Source: an uncultured Bacteroides sp. (lineage in GTDB: Bacteria; Bacteroidota; Bacteroidia; Bacteroidales; Bacteroidaceae). Taken from it: 64,000 nt of DNA. Where the stretch lies: NCBI RefSeq assembly GCF_959029255.1, contig NZ_CAUFUE010000016.1, positions 48,776-112,775 of the forward strand, given 5' to 3'. The first letter of the stretch is position 1; each line of letters opens with the position of its first letter. A model generated the notes under the pieces. It did not search any database. It was not told the DNA's origin and worked only from the letters and a program-made list of their open reading frames with translations. Below are positions 9,730-17,419 of the stretch, one piece after another. Position numbers and translations under genes: made by a program.

Positions 9730-9788
9730 AAAGACTATCTCAGTTCGGTTTTCATCCTTAAGAGAGGAGGCGAATTGGGATAGTCTTT
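9730..9788 (-). terminator. Hairpin between ahpC and ahpF (terminator or attenuator)
   Basis: The arms 9730-9747 and 9771-9788 are 18 bp each with two mismatches; the 10-bp base AAAGACTATC is perfect. Read on the minus strand, the direction of ahpCF transcription, the hairpin is followed by a T run (TTTTTTG). It could terminate part of the ahpC message before ahpF. Confidence 0.7.
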
Positions 9789-9795
9789 CAGATGT

Positions 9796-9813
9796 TTACC
9801 GTACTTGTACGGT
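9796..9813 (-). repeat. Short palindrome at the ahpC stop codon
   Basis: On the minus strand ACCGTAC-AA-GTACGGT starts just after the ahpC TAA. It is a 7-bp stem with a 2-nt loop and no T run, possibly an mRNA 3' stabiliser. It is too small to say more. Confidence 0.35.
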
Positions 9814-10379
9814 TAAATCTTACCTACAAGGTCGATGCTTGGTTTCAAGGTAGCTTCCCCTTTTTTCCATTTGGCGGGACAAACTTCACCGTCGTGGGTG
9901 GCAACGAACTGTGCGGCTTCCACCTTACGCAATAACTCGTCTGCATTACGTCCGATGTTGTTGTCCTGGATTTCGGCAATCTTGATTTTGCCTTCGGGAT
10001 TTACGAGGAATGTACCGCGATATGCCATGCCTTCATCTTCAATCATCACACCGAATGCGCGGCTCAATAAACCTGTCGGGTCTGCCAACATCGGGTATTT
10101 GATTTTGCGGATACTTTCGGAAGCATCGTGCCATGCCTTGTGTACAAAGTGAGAGTCGGTGCTTACAGAGTAAACTTCTACGCCCATAGCCTGGAATTGG
10201 TCATATTTCTCGGCGATGTCCACCAGTTCTGTAGGACACACAAAGGTAAAGTCTGCCGGATAGAAGAAGAAAATGGCCCATTTGCCTTTTACATCTTCGT
10301 TAGTCACTGTTTTGAAACTTCCGTTCTGGAATGCCTGAACTTTGAATTCAGGAAGTTGGGAATTGATAATCGGTTCCAT
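9813..10379 (-). CDS. ahpC: Alkyl hydroperoxide reductase subunit C (peroxiredoxin)
   Basis: A typical 2-Cys peroxiredoxin that reduces hydrogen peroxide and organic hydroperoxides in the cytoplasm and is recycled by AhpF. At 188 aa it has normal length. The peroxidatic Cys48 is in PADFTFVCPTE and the resolving Cys167 is in GEVCPAKW. The gene begins the ahpC-ahpF unit and has a well-formed Bacteroides promoter about 45 bp upstream. The divergent stress cluster oxyR-dps lies a few hundred bases away, so OxyR control is expected (inference). Confidence 0.97.
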   Translation of the reverse strand: MEPIINSQLPEFKVQAFQNGSFKTVTNEDVKGKWAIFFFYPADFTFVCPTELVDIAEKYDQFQAMGVEVYSVSTDSHFVHKAWHDASESIRKIKYPMLADPTGLLSRAFGVMIEDEGMAYRGTFLVNPEGKIKIAEIQDNNIGRNADELLRKVEAAQFVATHDGEVCPAKWKKGEATLKPSIDLVGKI

Positions 10380-10421
10380 AATTATACTTTTTAAAAGGTT
10401 TAGTTTTTTGTTTTCCGGCTA

Positions 10422-10454
10422 CAAAAATATAGCATTTTTCTCCGGTAGAACAAA
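10422..10454 (-). promoter_or_regulatory. Predicted ahpC promoter
   Basis: On the minus strand, TTTG (10451-10454) is followed after 21 bp by TATTTTTG (10422-10429). This matches the Bacteroides -33/-7 pattern TTTG-N19-21-TAnnTTTG and places transcription start about 35 bp upstream of the ahpC ATG. Confidence 0.7.
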
Positions 10455-10493
10455 AATTCCAATTGAAAAGTTTTATGGGATTATAGATAAAAT

Positions 10494-10860
10494 CTATAAT
10501 AGAGCCCATTTCCACACAGGCATTACTTTTATTAGTCGTTTGGATTCGGTTATTTCCCGTTCTTCGTCATTAGTAAGGATGAATAGAGAAGTACATCCTG
10601 TTGCTTGTGAAGCTTCTAACAGTCCCTCTATTTCTCTCTTTCGTGTTTCTTCGTTGGTCATGTCCCAGGTAACTTGTATGAGGCTTGTGATTTGTTCATT
10701 CTGTTGGATTACAAAGTCACACTCTTTGTTACCCTGATAATAGAAATAGTAATGATTTGCTTGCTGTTCAGCGGCAATCCAAATCACGTTTGATAACATC
10801 AAACGGAATTTCATTTTGTTTGGTGGCAATTAATGCCTGAATGATGCTTTTCCTTTTCAT
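10494..10860 (-). pseudogene. Decayed AAA ATPase of the DUF4143 type with internal deletion
   Basis: The remnant of a Bacteroides ATP-binding protein of the kind that ends in a DUF4143/nuclease-like domain. The start is still visible: from the ATG at 10860 the frame reads MKRKSIIQALIATKQNEIPF, then runs into a stop after about 30 codons. A second frame carries a C-terminal part (from about 10770 down to 10494) with features such as YYQGNKECDFVIQQNEQI and LIQVTWDM. The Walker A/B ATPase core that should lie between them is absent, so a large internal deletion with a frame change is inferred. It sits between ahpC and oxyR and is probably non-functional. Confidence 0.65.
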
Positions 10861-10933
10861 AAGGACAAATATATATAAAACTTTCCTTTTTGTAAGGAAA
10901 AGGTTGCGGTTTTTAATAGATTTATAATCTATA

Positions 10934-11860
10934 TTATACCATAACTTGGGTTGCCTTTAAAGACAGCATTTCTTTGGGTACTGAATTTTGTATTTCTTTC
11001 GTCACCGCCTCCAACAATGTATAGCGGATAAAGTTCTTATTCGTCAACAATACAATCTGCCGTGTAGGGCTGGGGATGGCGAAGGGACGTACTAATTTCT
11101 GCTGTATTTCGTTGAGTTGAAATACCGCCAGTTCGGGGATGAAAGTCACACCTTTACCGCTTTCCACCATGCGCATGAAGGTTTCCATGCTGCCCAGATG
11201 ATAGGCAAGCTGACTGGCACGGGCTGCTTTCAATTGGCAGAAACGCACCAACTGGTCGCGGAAGCAGTGTCCCTCGTCCAGCAGCCAGAGTTGTTCACCG
11301 GTAAGGTCGGAGGTACGGATGACTTCATTATTGAAAAGAGGGTCTTCTTGGGCAACGTAGGCAAAGAATTGTTCGTAGAATAACGACGTTTCCTGAAACT
11401 CTTCCATGCCCGCAAGACTTGCTACGATACCTGCATCTATATCACCCGTTTGCAACGCCTTCTTGATATCGTTAGTCTTCATTTCAACGACTCTTATGTC
11501 CAGTCCCGGATATTTCTTCATCAGTTGCGGAAAGAAGCGTGGCAATAAATAAGGGGCAATCGTGGGAAGTATGCCCAATTTGAATGTTCCGGTGAGCGAA
11601 TGCTTCTCTTCTTCTATAATGTTTTTTATACGGTTGGTCTGAACCAATACATTTTGGGCTTGTTCTATGATGTGCATACCAATTGGAGTAGGGCATACAG
11701 GTTGCTGGCTGCGGTCGAAAATCTTAGTGTCCAATTCTTCTTCCAATTTCTGTATCATGGCACTCAAGGTGGGTTGCGTTACCCGGCAATATTCTGCCGC
11801 TTTGGCGAAATGGCGGAACTGGTTCACTGCGAGAATATACTCCAATTGTTGTAAAGTCAT
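10934..11860 (-). CDS. oxyR: OxyR, peroxide-sensing LysR-family regulator
   Basis: A cytoplasmic LysR-type transcription factor of 308 aa. The N-terminal winged HTH (about residues 1-60, with QFRHFAKAAEYCRVTQPTLS) precedes a periplasmic-binding-protein-like sensor domain. The redox pair is present at the same numbers as in Escherichia coli OxyR: Cys199 in LDEGHCFRDQ and Cys208 in VRFCQ. Oxidation of this pair by peroxide switches on ahpCF, dps and catalase genes in Bacteroides (family knowledge). The gene is divergent from dps with a 142-bp shared control region and lies near ahpCF, its expected targets. Confidence 0.95.
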   Translation of the reverse strand: MTLQQLEYILAVNQFRHFAKAAEYCRVTQPTLSAMIQKLEEELDTKIFDRSQQPVCPTPIGMHIIEQAQNVLVQTNRIKNIIEEEKHSLTGTFKLGILPTIAPYLLPRFFPQLMKKYPGLDIRVVEMKTNDIKKALQTGDIDAGIVASLAGMEEFQETSLFYEQFFAYVAQEDPLFNNEVIRTSDLTGEQLWLLDEGHCFRDQLVRFCQLKAARASQLAYHLGSMETFMRMVESGKGVTFIPELAVFQLNEIQQKLVRPFAIPSPTRQIVLLTNKNFIRYTLLEAVTKEIQNSVPKEMLSLKATQVMV

Positions 11861-11903
11861 AATAAACAGGGCTTTTGAGGGTTATAAATAGAATCCGTCT
11901 ATG

Positions 11904-11911
11904 CAAAGATA
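11904..11911 (-). promoter_or_regulatory. Putative -7 box for oxyR
   Basis: TATCTTTG on the minus strand, 43 bp upstream of the oxyR ATG. The -33 position holds only a CTTG-like match. Confidence 0.5.
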
Positions 11912-11922
11912 GAAATTATCTG

Positions 11923-11954
11923 TTTGACAAGCATTGGTTTGCCGCTTATCTTTG
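11923..11954 (+). promoter_or_regulatory. Predicted dps promoter
   Basis: TTTG at 11923-11926 and TATCTTTG at 11947-11954, 20 bp apart, match the Bacteroides -33/-7 consensus. The start codon follows 48 bp downstream. It overlaps the oxyR control region, consistent with shared regulation by OxyR. Confidence 0.7.
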
Positions 11955-12002
11955 CATCAGAAACAAAAGAAACATAGTATAAACATTTAAAATAATAGAA
12001 TT

Positions 12003-12491
12003 ATGAAAACTTTAGATTACTTGAATTTGAATGAAGCAAAAGTTGCTAACGTAGTTTCAGCATTGAACCAATTATTGGCTGACTTCCAAGTACATTACAC
12101 TAATCTGCGCGGCATGCATTGGGACATCAAAGGACATGGTTTCTTTGTATTGCATGAGAAGTTCGAAAGCATGTACGACGATACTGCCGAAAAGGTGGAT
12201 GAAATTGCAGAACGCCTTCTGATGTTGGGCAGTACGCCTGAGAATAAGTTCAGCGAATACCTGAAGATTGCGAAAGTAAAGGAAGTTTCCGGTATCTCTT
12301 GTGGCAGTGATGCTGTAGACCACATTCTGGATACTTACAAACATCTTATCAGCGAAGAAAGAAAAGTAATAGAACTGGCTGAGGCTGCCAATGATGTTGT
12401 AACAGCCGATTTATTGACCGGTTACCTGAAAGAACAGGAAAAGATGGTTTGGATGCTCGTTGCTTTCAGCACCAAGAGCTGTGTGAAATAG
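12003..12491 (+). CDS. dps: Dps, ferritin-like DNA-protection protein
   Basis: A dodecameric ferritin-fold protein that oxidises and stores iron with hydrogen peroxide and shields DNA during stress. At 162 aa it has normal length. The intersubunit ferroxidase residues are visible: His in GMHWDIKGHGFF and the acidic set in YDDTAEKVDEIAERLL. The gene is divergent from oxyR and preceded by a good -33/-7 promoter. OxyR-dependent induction is expected from known Bacteroides regulation. The message appears to end at the hairpin at 12513-12561. Confidence 0.96.
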   Translation: MKTLDYLNLNEAKVANVVSALNQLLADFQVHYTNLRGMHWDIKGHGFFVLHEKFESMYDDTAEKVDEIAERLLMLGSTPENKFSEYLKIAKVKEVSGISCGSDAVDHILDTYKHLISEERKVIELAEAANDVVTADLLTGYLKEQEKMVWMLVAFSTKSCVK

Positions 12492-12512
12492 AAGATAAAA
12501 AGTGGTAAAATG

Positions 12513-12561
12513 ATAAGGTGATAGAGTGGTAACGGAATGTTACTTTACACTATCACCTTAT
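12513..12561. terminator. Hairpin terminator between dps and the helicase gene
   Basis: The arms 12513-12527 and 12547-12561 pair with one mismatch, with 12 bp perfect (ATAAGGTGATAG). A T-rich tract follows on the plus strand. Three further CCTTATC/CCCTATC words follow at roughly 15-bp spacing up to the end of the convergent helicase gene. The element may serve both convergent genes. Confidence 0.65.
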
Positions 12562-12610
12562 TATTTTATTACCTTATCATTTATACGACCTTATCGCTTT
12601 TATCGCCCTA

Positions 12611-14518
12611 TCACTTCTTTTTAGGGCTCCGTCTTGCCCAGCCCTCTTCGCTGAAATCAGGCTCGGCGTCATGGAAGTCGTTCCCGTCCTGGAAGAATTG
12701 TTTCCAATCGTCTTTCTTACCGCGCGCTTGGGTATAACCACGTTCTTCGCGGCTGGGTTTACTCTTTTTCTTATCAGCGGCAGGTGCCGATTCGGACTTC
12801 TTGCTGCGCTTGGGGTAGCTGTTTTTTTCGTCTTTATCTCTGCGTTTGCCTTTCGGGGCTTCCTTGCTTTCTTCTCCGGCAATCTCTACAGATACTTTAC
12901 GGCCGTTCCAGTTGGCACGGTTCAAGGATTTCACTACGTTATTGGCTTCTTTTTCTTCTACCTCGAAGAAAGAGAACTTTTGCATCAGGTCAATGCGTCC
13001 CAACTCAACGCGTCCACGGGTATTCTTGTTTAGCAGGCCGATGAGTTCGCTGGGGAAGAAGTTATCCATCTTGCCCAGGTTGATGAACAATCGTTTAAAG
13101 CCCGGTTGCGCCTGGCGGTTCCCGTCTTTGCGGTCTCTGCGTTCCCCGTTTCTGCTACTGCGTTCTCCGTCTCTGCTGCGTTCACTGCCGGTAGCGATTT
13201 CTATTTCTTCGCGGTCGCGGTAATATTCCAGGAAACGGTTGAATTCATGGGAAACCATACGCTTAATCAGGTCTTCTTTGCTCAGCCAGTCCAGTTTGCG
13301 GTAGATGTCCGGCATGAAGTCGCCTATTTCATCCTCATTTACTTTCACCTTCTCAAGTTCATCGATTACTTTCAGCAACTGTTTCTCGCAGATTTGCTTA
13401 CCGGTAGGCATTTCGCCCTGAATGAACTTCTTGCCGATGATGCGTTCTATTTCGCGGAGCTTACCCTTTTCGCGCAGGTTGATGATGGCGATGGAAGTAC
13501 CTGTTTTTCCGGCACGTCCCGTACGTCCGCTACGGTGGGTATAGCTTTCCGTATCGTCCGGCAACCCGTAATTGATGACATGCGTCAGGTCGTCCACATC
13601 CAGACCACGTGCGGCAACGTCCGTTGCCACCAGCAGCTGCAAGTTACGTATGCGGAATTTCTGCATCACGGCATCGCGCTGCGCCTGGCTCAGTTCACCG
13701 TGCAGAGAGTCTGCATTGTAACCTTCCTGCATCAGCTTGTCTGCAATTTCCTGCGTCTCTTTACGCGTGCGGCAGAAGATGATGCCGTATACCTGCGGAT
13801 AATAGTCCACAATACGTTTCAGGGCTGCATATTTATCTTTGGCATGGACGGTGAAAACCACATGCTTCACATTGCTGGTGCTTTCGTTTTTGCGTCCGAT
13901 GGTGATTTCTTTGGCATCGCGCAGGTATTTCTTGGAAATACGTGAAATCTCCGGGCTCATGGTAGCGGAGAACAGCAATGTATTGCGTTCCTGCGGTACA
14001 TCCGCCAGAATAGCGTTGATGCTGTCCGTAAATCCCATGTTCAGCATTTCGTCAGCCTCGTCCATCACCACGTTCTGGATGGTGGACAGGGAAACCGTCT
14101 TGCGCTCCATCAAGTCGAGCAATCGGCCCGGAGTGGCAACGATAATGTGTACGCCACGCTTCAGGGCGCGTATCTGGCTTTCGATGGACGAACCACCGTA
14201 AACGGGCAATACCCGCAAACCATCTATGTATTTGGAGTAATCATTTAAGTCGCCCGCTATCTGCAAACAAAGTTCGCGTGTGGGGCAAAGAATAAGAGAT
14301 TGGGGAATTCTGTTGTTGACGTTAATCTTCTGTATAAGCGGCAGACCGAACGCTGCGGTCTTTCCTGTTCCTGTTTGTGCCAGTGCCACTACATCATTAT
14401 TTTCTCCTAAAAGGTAGGGAATTACTTCTTCCTGTACCGGCATGGGCTGCTCGTAACCCATTTCTTCAATGGCACGGCGTATCTCCGCCGACACACCGAG
14501 CTCTTCAAATGTCTTCAT
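12611..14518 (-). CDS. DEAD-box ATP-dependent RNA helicase with DbpA-like C-terminal domain
   Basis: An ATP-dependent RNA helicase, probably for ribosome assembly or RNA remodelling. The start is placed at Met 14518 (MKTFEELGVS), giving 635 aa; an ATG 33 bp further upstream would add an atypical leader. The core motifs are in order: Q motif (GYEQPMPVQ), AQTGTGKT (47-54), DEAD in VMDEADEMLNMGF (about 152), SAT, and HRSGRTGRAGKTG (about 325). A DbpA-type RNA-binding domain follows at about 470-545, preceded by an Arg/Ser/Glu-rich linker. The tail is lysine/arginine-rich and unstructured. Bacteroidetes often have several such helicases, so no symbol is given. Confidence 0.93.
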   Translation of the reverse strand: MKTFEELGVSAEIRRAIEEMGYEQPMPVQEEVIPYLLGENNDVVALAQTGTGKTAAFGLPLIQKINVNNRIPQSLILCPTRELCLQIAGDLNDYSKYIDGLRVLPVYGGSSIESQIRALKRGVHIIVATPGRLLDLMERKTVSLSTIQNVVMDEADEMLNMGFTDSINAILADVPQERNTLLFSATMSPEISRISKKYLRDAKEITIGRKNESTSNVKHVVFTVHAKDKYAALKRIVDYYPQVYGIIFCRTRKETQEIADKLMQEGYNADSLHGELSQAQRDAVMQKFRIRNLQLLVATDVAARGLDVDDLTHVINYGLPDDTESYTHRSGRTGRAGKTGTSIAIINLREKGKLREIERIIGKKFIQGEMPTGKQICEKQLLKVIDELEKVKVNEDEIGDFMPDIYRKLDWLSKEDLIKRMVSHEFNRFLEYYRDREEIEIATGSERSRDGERSSRNGERRDRKDGNRQAQPGFKRLFINLGKMDNFFPSELIGLLNKNTRGRVELGRIDLMQKFSFFEVEEKEANNVVKSLNRANWNGRKVSVEIAGEESKEAPKGKRRDKDEKNSYPKRSKKSESAPAADKKKSKPSREERGYTQARGKKDDWKQFFQDGNDFHDAEPDFSEEGWARRSPKKK

Positions 14519-14548
14519 TAAATCTTTATATATCTTTAAATTCGGGCG

Positions 14549-14556
14549 CAAAGATA
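14549..14556 (-). promoter_or_regulatory. Putative -7 box for the helicase gene
   Basis: TATCTTTG on the minus strand about 30 bp upstream of the ATG at 14518. It overlaps the alternative upstream start at 14551, which supports the shorter start. Confidence 0.5.
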
Positions 14557-14640
14557 GTATTTTCCAATGGATAATTGATAATGAATGACTGATAATTATG
14601 CAATTACCCCCAAAGTTTACTGTTTGCTGTCCATTATCCG

Positions 14641-15708
14641 CTATCCATTATCGACTAACAAAATGCTTTGCAGTCTTTTTATCTCATCCTTGCTTAGTCC
14701 GATGCCTTTCCGCAGATAGGTATCCACGTCACCATATTTCTTTTCTATCTCGTCTTTCGCCGCATTCAGGAAATCCTCCCGGGCGGAAAACAAGGTGGTG
14801 ATTGCCTCCTGCGAGCGTACCGGCAATTGGTAGGCATATTTGGAAGCGCTTGGAATGTTAAAGTAGTCATTACTGAGGCGGTAATCCTCCATGATGATAT
14901 CTTCGTTCACACCGAGTGCGGCGAGTATCAGGGCAGAAACGATGCCGGTACGTCCTTTGCCCGAAGAGCAGTGGATGACAACCGGATAATTGTTCTTATC
15001 CTGCAATATCTCGAAAATCTGATGAAATTCCTTGGTATATTGGCATACTATTTCCCGATTCATCTGCTCTACCATCCGGTAGACGGTATCGCTTTTTATC
15101 TTTTCCTGCTGAATACCTTTCAGGATATCCTGCATGTCTCCCGTAGCGATAGGGATATGTACAACCTTAAACTCCTTTTGAAGCGGGTTGGTCTTGTCGC
15201 ATTCGGCGGAAGCACGCAAGTCGATGATGGTCTTGATGCCGATATTCTTTAATTCCTTGCGTGAGCAACACTCCAGGCTGTCAATCTCGGCAGAACGGTA
15301 CAACATCCCCCAACGGACTTTCTTCTTGGTGGCATAGGAAGGGTACCCCCCGAGGTCACGGAAATTCTGTATGCCGGGAATATTGATGTTCCGGGTGGCA
15401 ATCTTCACACGGTATTTGTCTGCAAAAACCAGTGTGTAATAATAGCGTCGGGTTGGGTCGTCGGTAATAATCGTCATCCGTTGGTCGGAAATACTTGCCA
15501 TGGCAACCGGATTATCTTCCGGGATAAGGTCGGGGTCGGTCGAAGCATATACTTTTACGCTCCCTTTGATGACGGGAGCCGTTTCCCATTTTACAATGCA
15601 ATTTCCTACATTATTCTCTTCGCATACAACGGCAATGTGAGGAGCGGTGCCGCTACATGATGGTAGCAGTAATACCAAAGCAAGGCAGTTCAACAGATTT
15701 TTGTACAT
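14641..15708 (-). CDS. Tyrosine-protein-phosphatase-like lipoprotein
   Basis: A predicted lipoprotein (lipobox LPSC near residue 18) with a dual-specificity/tyrosine phosphatase domain. The first about 125 residues look like a beta-sandwich. The catalytic part starts at IQNFRDLGGYPS, a signature of the Y_phosphatase3 family, and carries the CX5R loop as HCSSGKGRTGI. At 355 aa it appears intact. The lipid anchor places it in the periplasm or at the surface, so substrates are more likely extracytoplasmic phosphoesters than cytoplasmic phosphotyrosine (inference). A TATATTTG -7 box lies upstream. Confidence 0.85.
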   Translation of the reverse strand: MYKNLLNCLALVLLLPSCSGTAPHIAVVCEENNVGNCIVKWETAPVIKGSVKVYASTDPDLIPEDNPVAMASISDQRMTIITDDPTRRYYYTLVFADKYRVKIATRNINIPGIQNFRDLGGYPSYATKKKVRWGMLYRSAEIDSLECCSRKELKNIGIKTIIDLRASAECDKTNPLQKEFKVVHIPIATGDMQDILKGIQQEKIKSDTVYRMVEQMNREIVCQYTKEFHQIFEILQDKNNYPVVIHCSSGKGRTGIVSALILAALGVNEDIIMEDYRLSNDYFNIPSASKYAYQLPVRSQEAITTLFSAREDFLNAAKDEIEKKYGDVDTYLRKGIGLSKDEIKRLQSILLVDNG

Positions 15709-15739
15709 AATTCGTAACTCTTCTAAAGTCGTCTTATGG

Positions 15740-15747
15740 CAAATATA
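15740..15747 (-). promoter_or_regulatory. Putative -7 box for the phosphatase lipoprotein
   Basis: TATATTTG on the minus strand, 32 bp upstream of the ATG at 15708. Confidence 0.5.
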
Positions 15748-15765
15748 ATTATTTTGAGAACTTTT

Positions 15766-15777
15766 ACCGCAGATTAC
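15766..15777 (-). repeat. Short dispersed intergenic word (copy 2)
   Basis: The exact reverse complement of the 12-bp word at 1471-1482. Confidence 0.4.
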
Positions 15778-15783
15778 ACTGAT

Positions 15784-16713
15784 TTATATAGATTTTTTAT
15801 ACTTTTCCGCAAATTCTTTTGATATGGAATTGTTGAGGCTCATGCAAACTTCTGCCGCAAAGTCCATACCGCAACGGATAATCTTGTCCCAGGTAGCTTC
15901 ATCTATATTGTTCAGGTCTTCGTAGCGCACATCGTACTTCAACAAGCCGTAGATGATACCTGCGTTGAAGTTGTCGCCTGCGCCGATAGTGCTCACTGCC
16001 TCCAGCGGCGGAATGGCGTATTCTTTGGAAATGCTTTTGGTGCGTAGTGAAATCTGTTCCGCTCCTGCCGTGCATAGGAAATTGGGGCAGTAGAACTTTA
16101 TTTTGTCCTTGTAAATCTTGTCTGCGTCACGCTGGTTATACATGTAGAAAAAATCTTCCCGCGAACCGCGTACTATATCCGCATATTCCAGATTTTCGAT
16201 GATGGTAGGCGCCAGTTTAATGGCTTCTTCCTTGTGCGAAGAGCGGAAGTTCGGGTCGTAGTAGACGATTGCTTTCCTCTCGCGCGCCTGGTCGAGCAAC
16301 TCCAATACCTTGTCGCGCAACACCGGATTCAGCGCATAATAAGAGCCGATTACCACGATATCATCTTCGGCAAGCCGTGGGAAGATGACATCCAGCCGTT
16401 GTTTGGGATAGTCTTTATAGAAGATATACTCCGCGTCACTCCGGTCGTTCAGGAAAGCGAGTGATACGGGTGATTTGCCGTCAGGGAACACATTGACATA
16501 ATCAGTCGGGATATTATTGTCGCGCATGAACCGCAGGATAATATTGCCCACATGGTCATTGCCCGTCTCGCTGATGAAGCTGATAGGGACACCTGTCCGT
16601 CCCAGTGAGACAATACCATTGAAGACCGAACCGCCCGGCACTGCCGCCGTAGGCTGTTCATTCTGGAAGATAATGTCCAATATGGTTTCGCCGATACCGA
16701 TTACTTTACGCAT
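15784..16713 (-). CDS. PfkB-family carbohydrate kinase
   Basis: A cytoplasmic ribokinase/fructokinase-fold sugar kinase of 309 aa. It shows the N-terminal sugar-binding start (VIGIGETILDIIF), the glycine-rich PGGSVFNGIVSLGRTG segment and the C-terminal catalytic/ATP signature STIGAGDNFNAGII with the base Asp. The start codon overlaps the end of the upstream SIS-domain gene by 13 bp, a sign of tight translational coupling. The substrate cannot be read from sequence; fructokinase is a common default annotation but is not proven. The pairing with an arabinose-5-phosphate isomerase-like gene suggests a sugar-phosphate pathway. Confidence 0.88.
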   Translation of the reverse strand: MRKVIGIGETILDIIFQNEQPTAAVPGGSVFNGIVSLGRTGVPISFISETGNDHVGNIILRFMRDNNIPTDYVNVFPDGKSPVSLAFLNDRSDAEYIFYKDYPKQRLDVIFPRLAEDDIVVIGSYYALNPVLRDKVLELLDQARERKAIVYYDPNFRSSHKEEAIKLAPTIIENLEYADIVRGSREDFFYMYNQRDADKIYKDKIKFYCPNFLCTAGAEQISLRTKSISKEYAIPPLEAVSTIGAGDNFNAGIIYGLLKYDVRYEDLNNIDEATWDKIIRCGMDFAAEVCMSLNNSISKEFAEKYKKSI

Positions 16714-17306
16714 AATGACCTTGATTTTTCTCCCAGATAGCCGCCATGATGACGTTTGGAATAGTCTTCAATCGTAAATCCGGTCTCCTTCATGGTCTGC
16801 ACCACCAGGATGTCGCCAATCACTGTCATGGCGGTGGTAGATGTAGTGGGGGTCATGCCCAAGGCGCAAACTTCCTGGGGCTTTCCGGTGCTGAGGCATA
16901 CGTTGGACTCATGTGCCAGCGGGCTGTCCGGGTTTCCGGTAATTACGATAAATTTCAAATCCGGGTTCAAGTTGTGGGCCAACTGCGTCAGTTCCACTAT
17001 TTCACGGGTCTTGCCGGAATTGGAGATAAGCAACAACAAATCGTTTTCCTGCAAGATGCCGAGGTCTCCGTGTTGTGCTTCGCTGGGGTGTAGAAAAACC
17101 GAAGGTATGCCTGTGGAGCAGAAAGTCGTAGCTATGTTCATGGCTATCTGTCCTGCTTTTCCCATGCCGGAAGTAACCAGTTTGCCTTTTTTACGGTGTA
17201 TCTGCTCAACGATAAGCTCTACCGCCTTCTCGTATGCATCCGTCACAGGGATGTTCAATACGGCTTGTGCTTCTTTCTGTAAAAGCTCTTGAATGGATTC
17301 TATCAT
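16701..17306 (-). CDS. SIS-domain sugar isomerase, CBS-less KdsD/KpsF type
   Basis: A probable D-arabinose-5-phosphate isomerase, which makes the precursor of Kdo for lipopolysaccharide. The 201 residues form a single SIS domain: TSGMGKAGQIAMNIA, the phosphosugar loop ISNSGKTREIVEL, and MTPTTSTTAMTVIGD, which is typical of KdsD/KpsF. The C-terminal RHHGGYLG resembles the HPGGxLG motif of that group. The paired CBS domains of enterobacterial KdsD are missing; CBS-less isomerases of this kind are known from Bacteroides. It is first in a two-gene unit with the overlapping PfkB kinase. A 6-phospho-3-hexuloisomerase function is the main alternative. Confidence 0.75.
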   Translation of the reverse strand: MIESIQELLQKEAQAVLNIPVTDAYEKAVELIVEQIHRKKGKLVTSGMGKAGQIAMNIATTFCSTGIPSVFLHPSEAQHGDLGILQENDLLLLISNSGKTREIVELTQLAHNLNPDLKFIVITGNPDSPLAHESNVCLSTGKPQEVCALGMTPTTSTTAMTVIGDILVVQTMKETGFTIEDYSKRHHGGYLGEKSRSLCVK

Positions 17307-17384
17307 TATCTTGAATTTTGTTAGTAGTTGAGTTATAGCCTACAAATATCTGTAATTTTCCATAAATGGCAATAAGTTTTATTG

Positions 17385-17392
17385 TATTTTTG
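17385..17392 (+). promoter_or_regulatory. Putative -7 box for the M16 peptidase
   Basis: TATTTTTG, 27 bp upstream of the ATG at 17420. Confidence 0.5.
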
Positions 17393-17419
17393 CGACCGCA
17401 AATTGTTTGAGACATCAGA

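Noticed and set aside
13106..13945. 279-codon plus-strand frame
   Set aside because: It lies entirely opposite the helicase gene, has no recognisable motif and is explained as a shadow frame.
14560..14660. GGATAAT/ATTATCC words as a terminator
   Set aside because: The pairings are short and irregular, with no T run in the right place; treated as low-complexity intergenic DNA.
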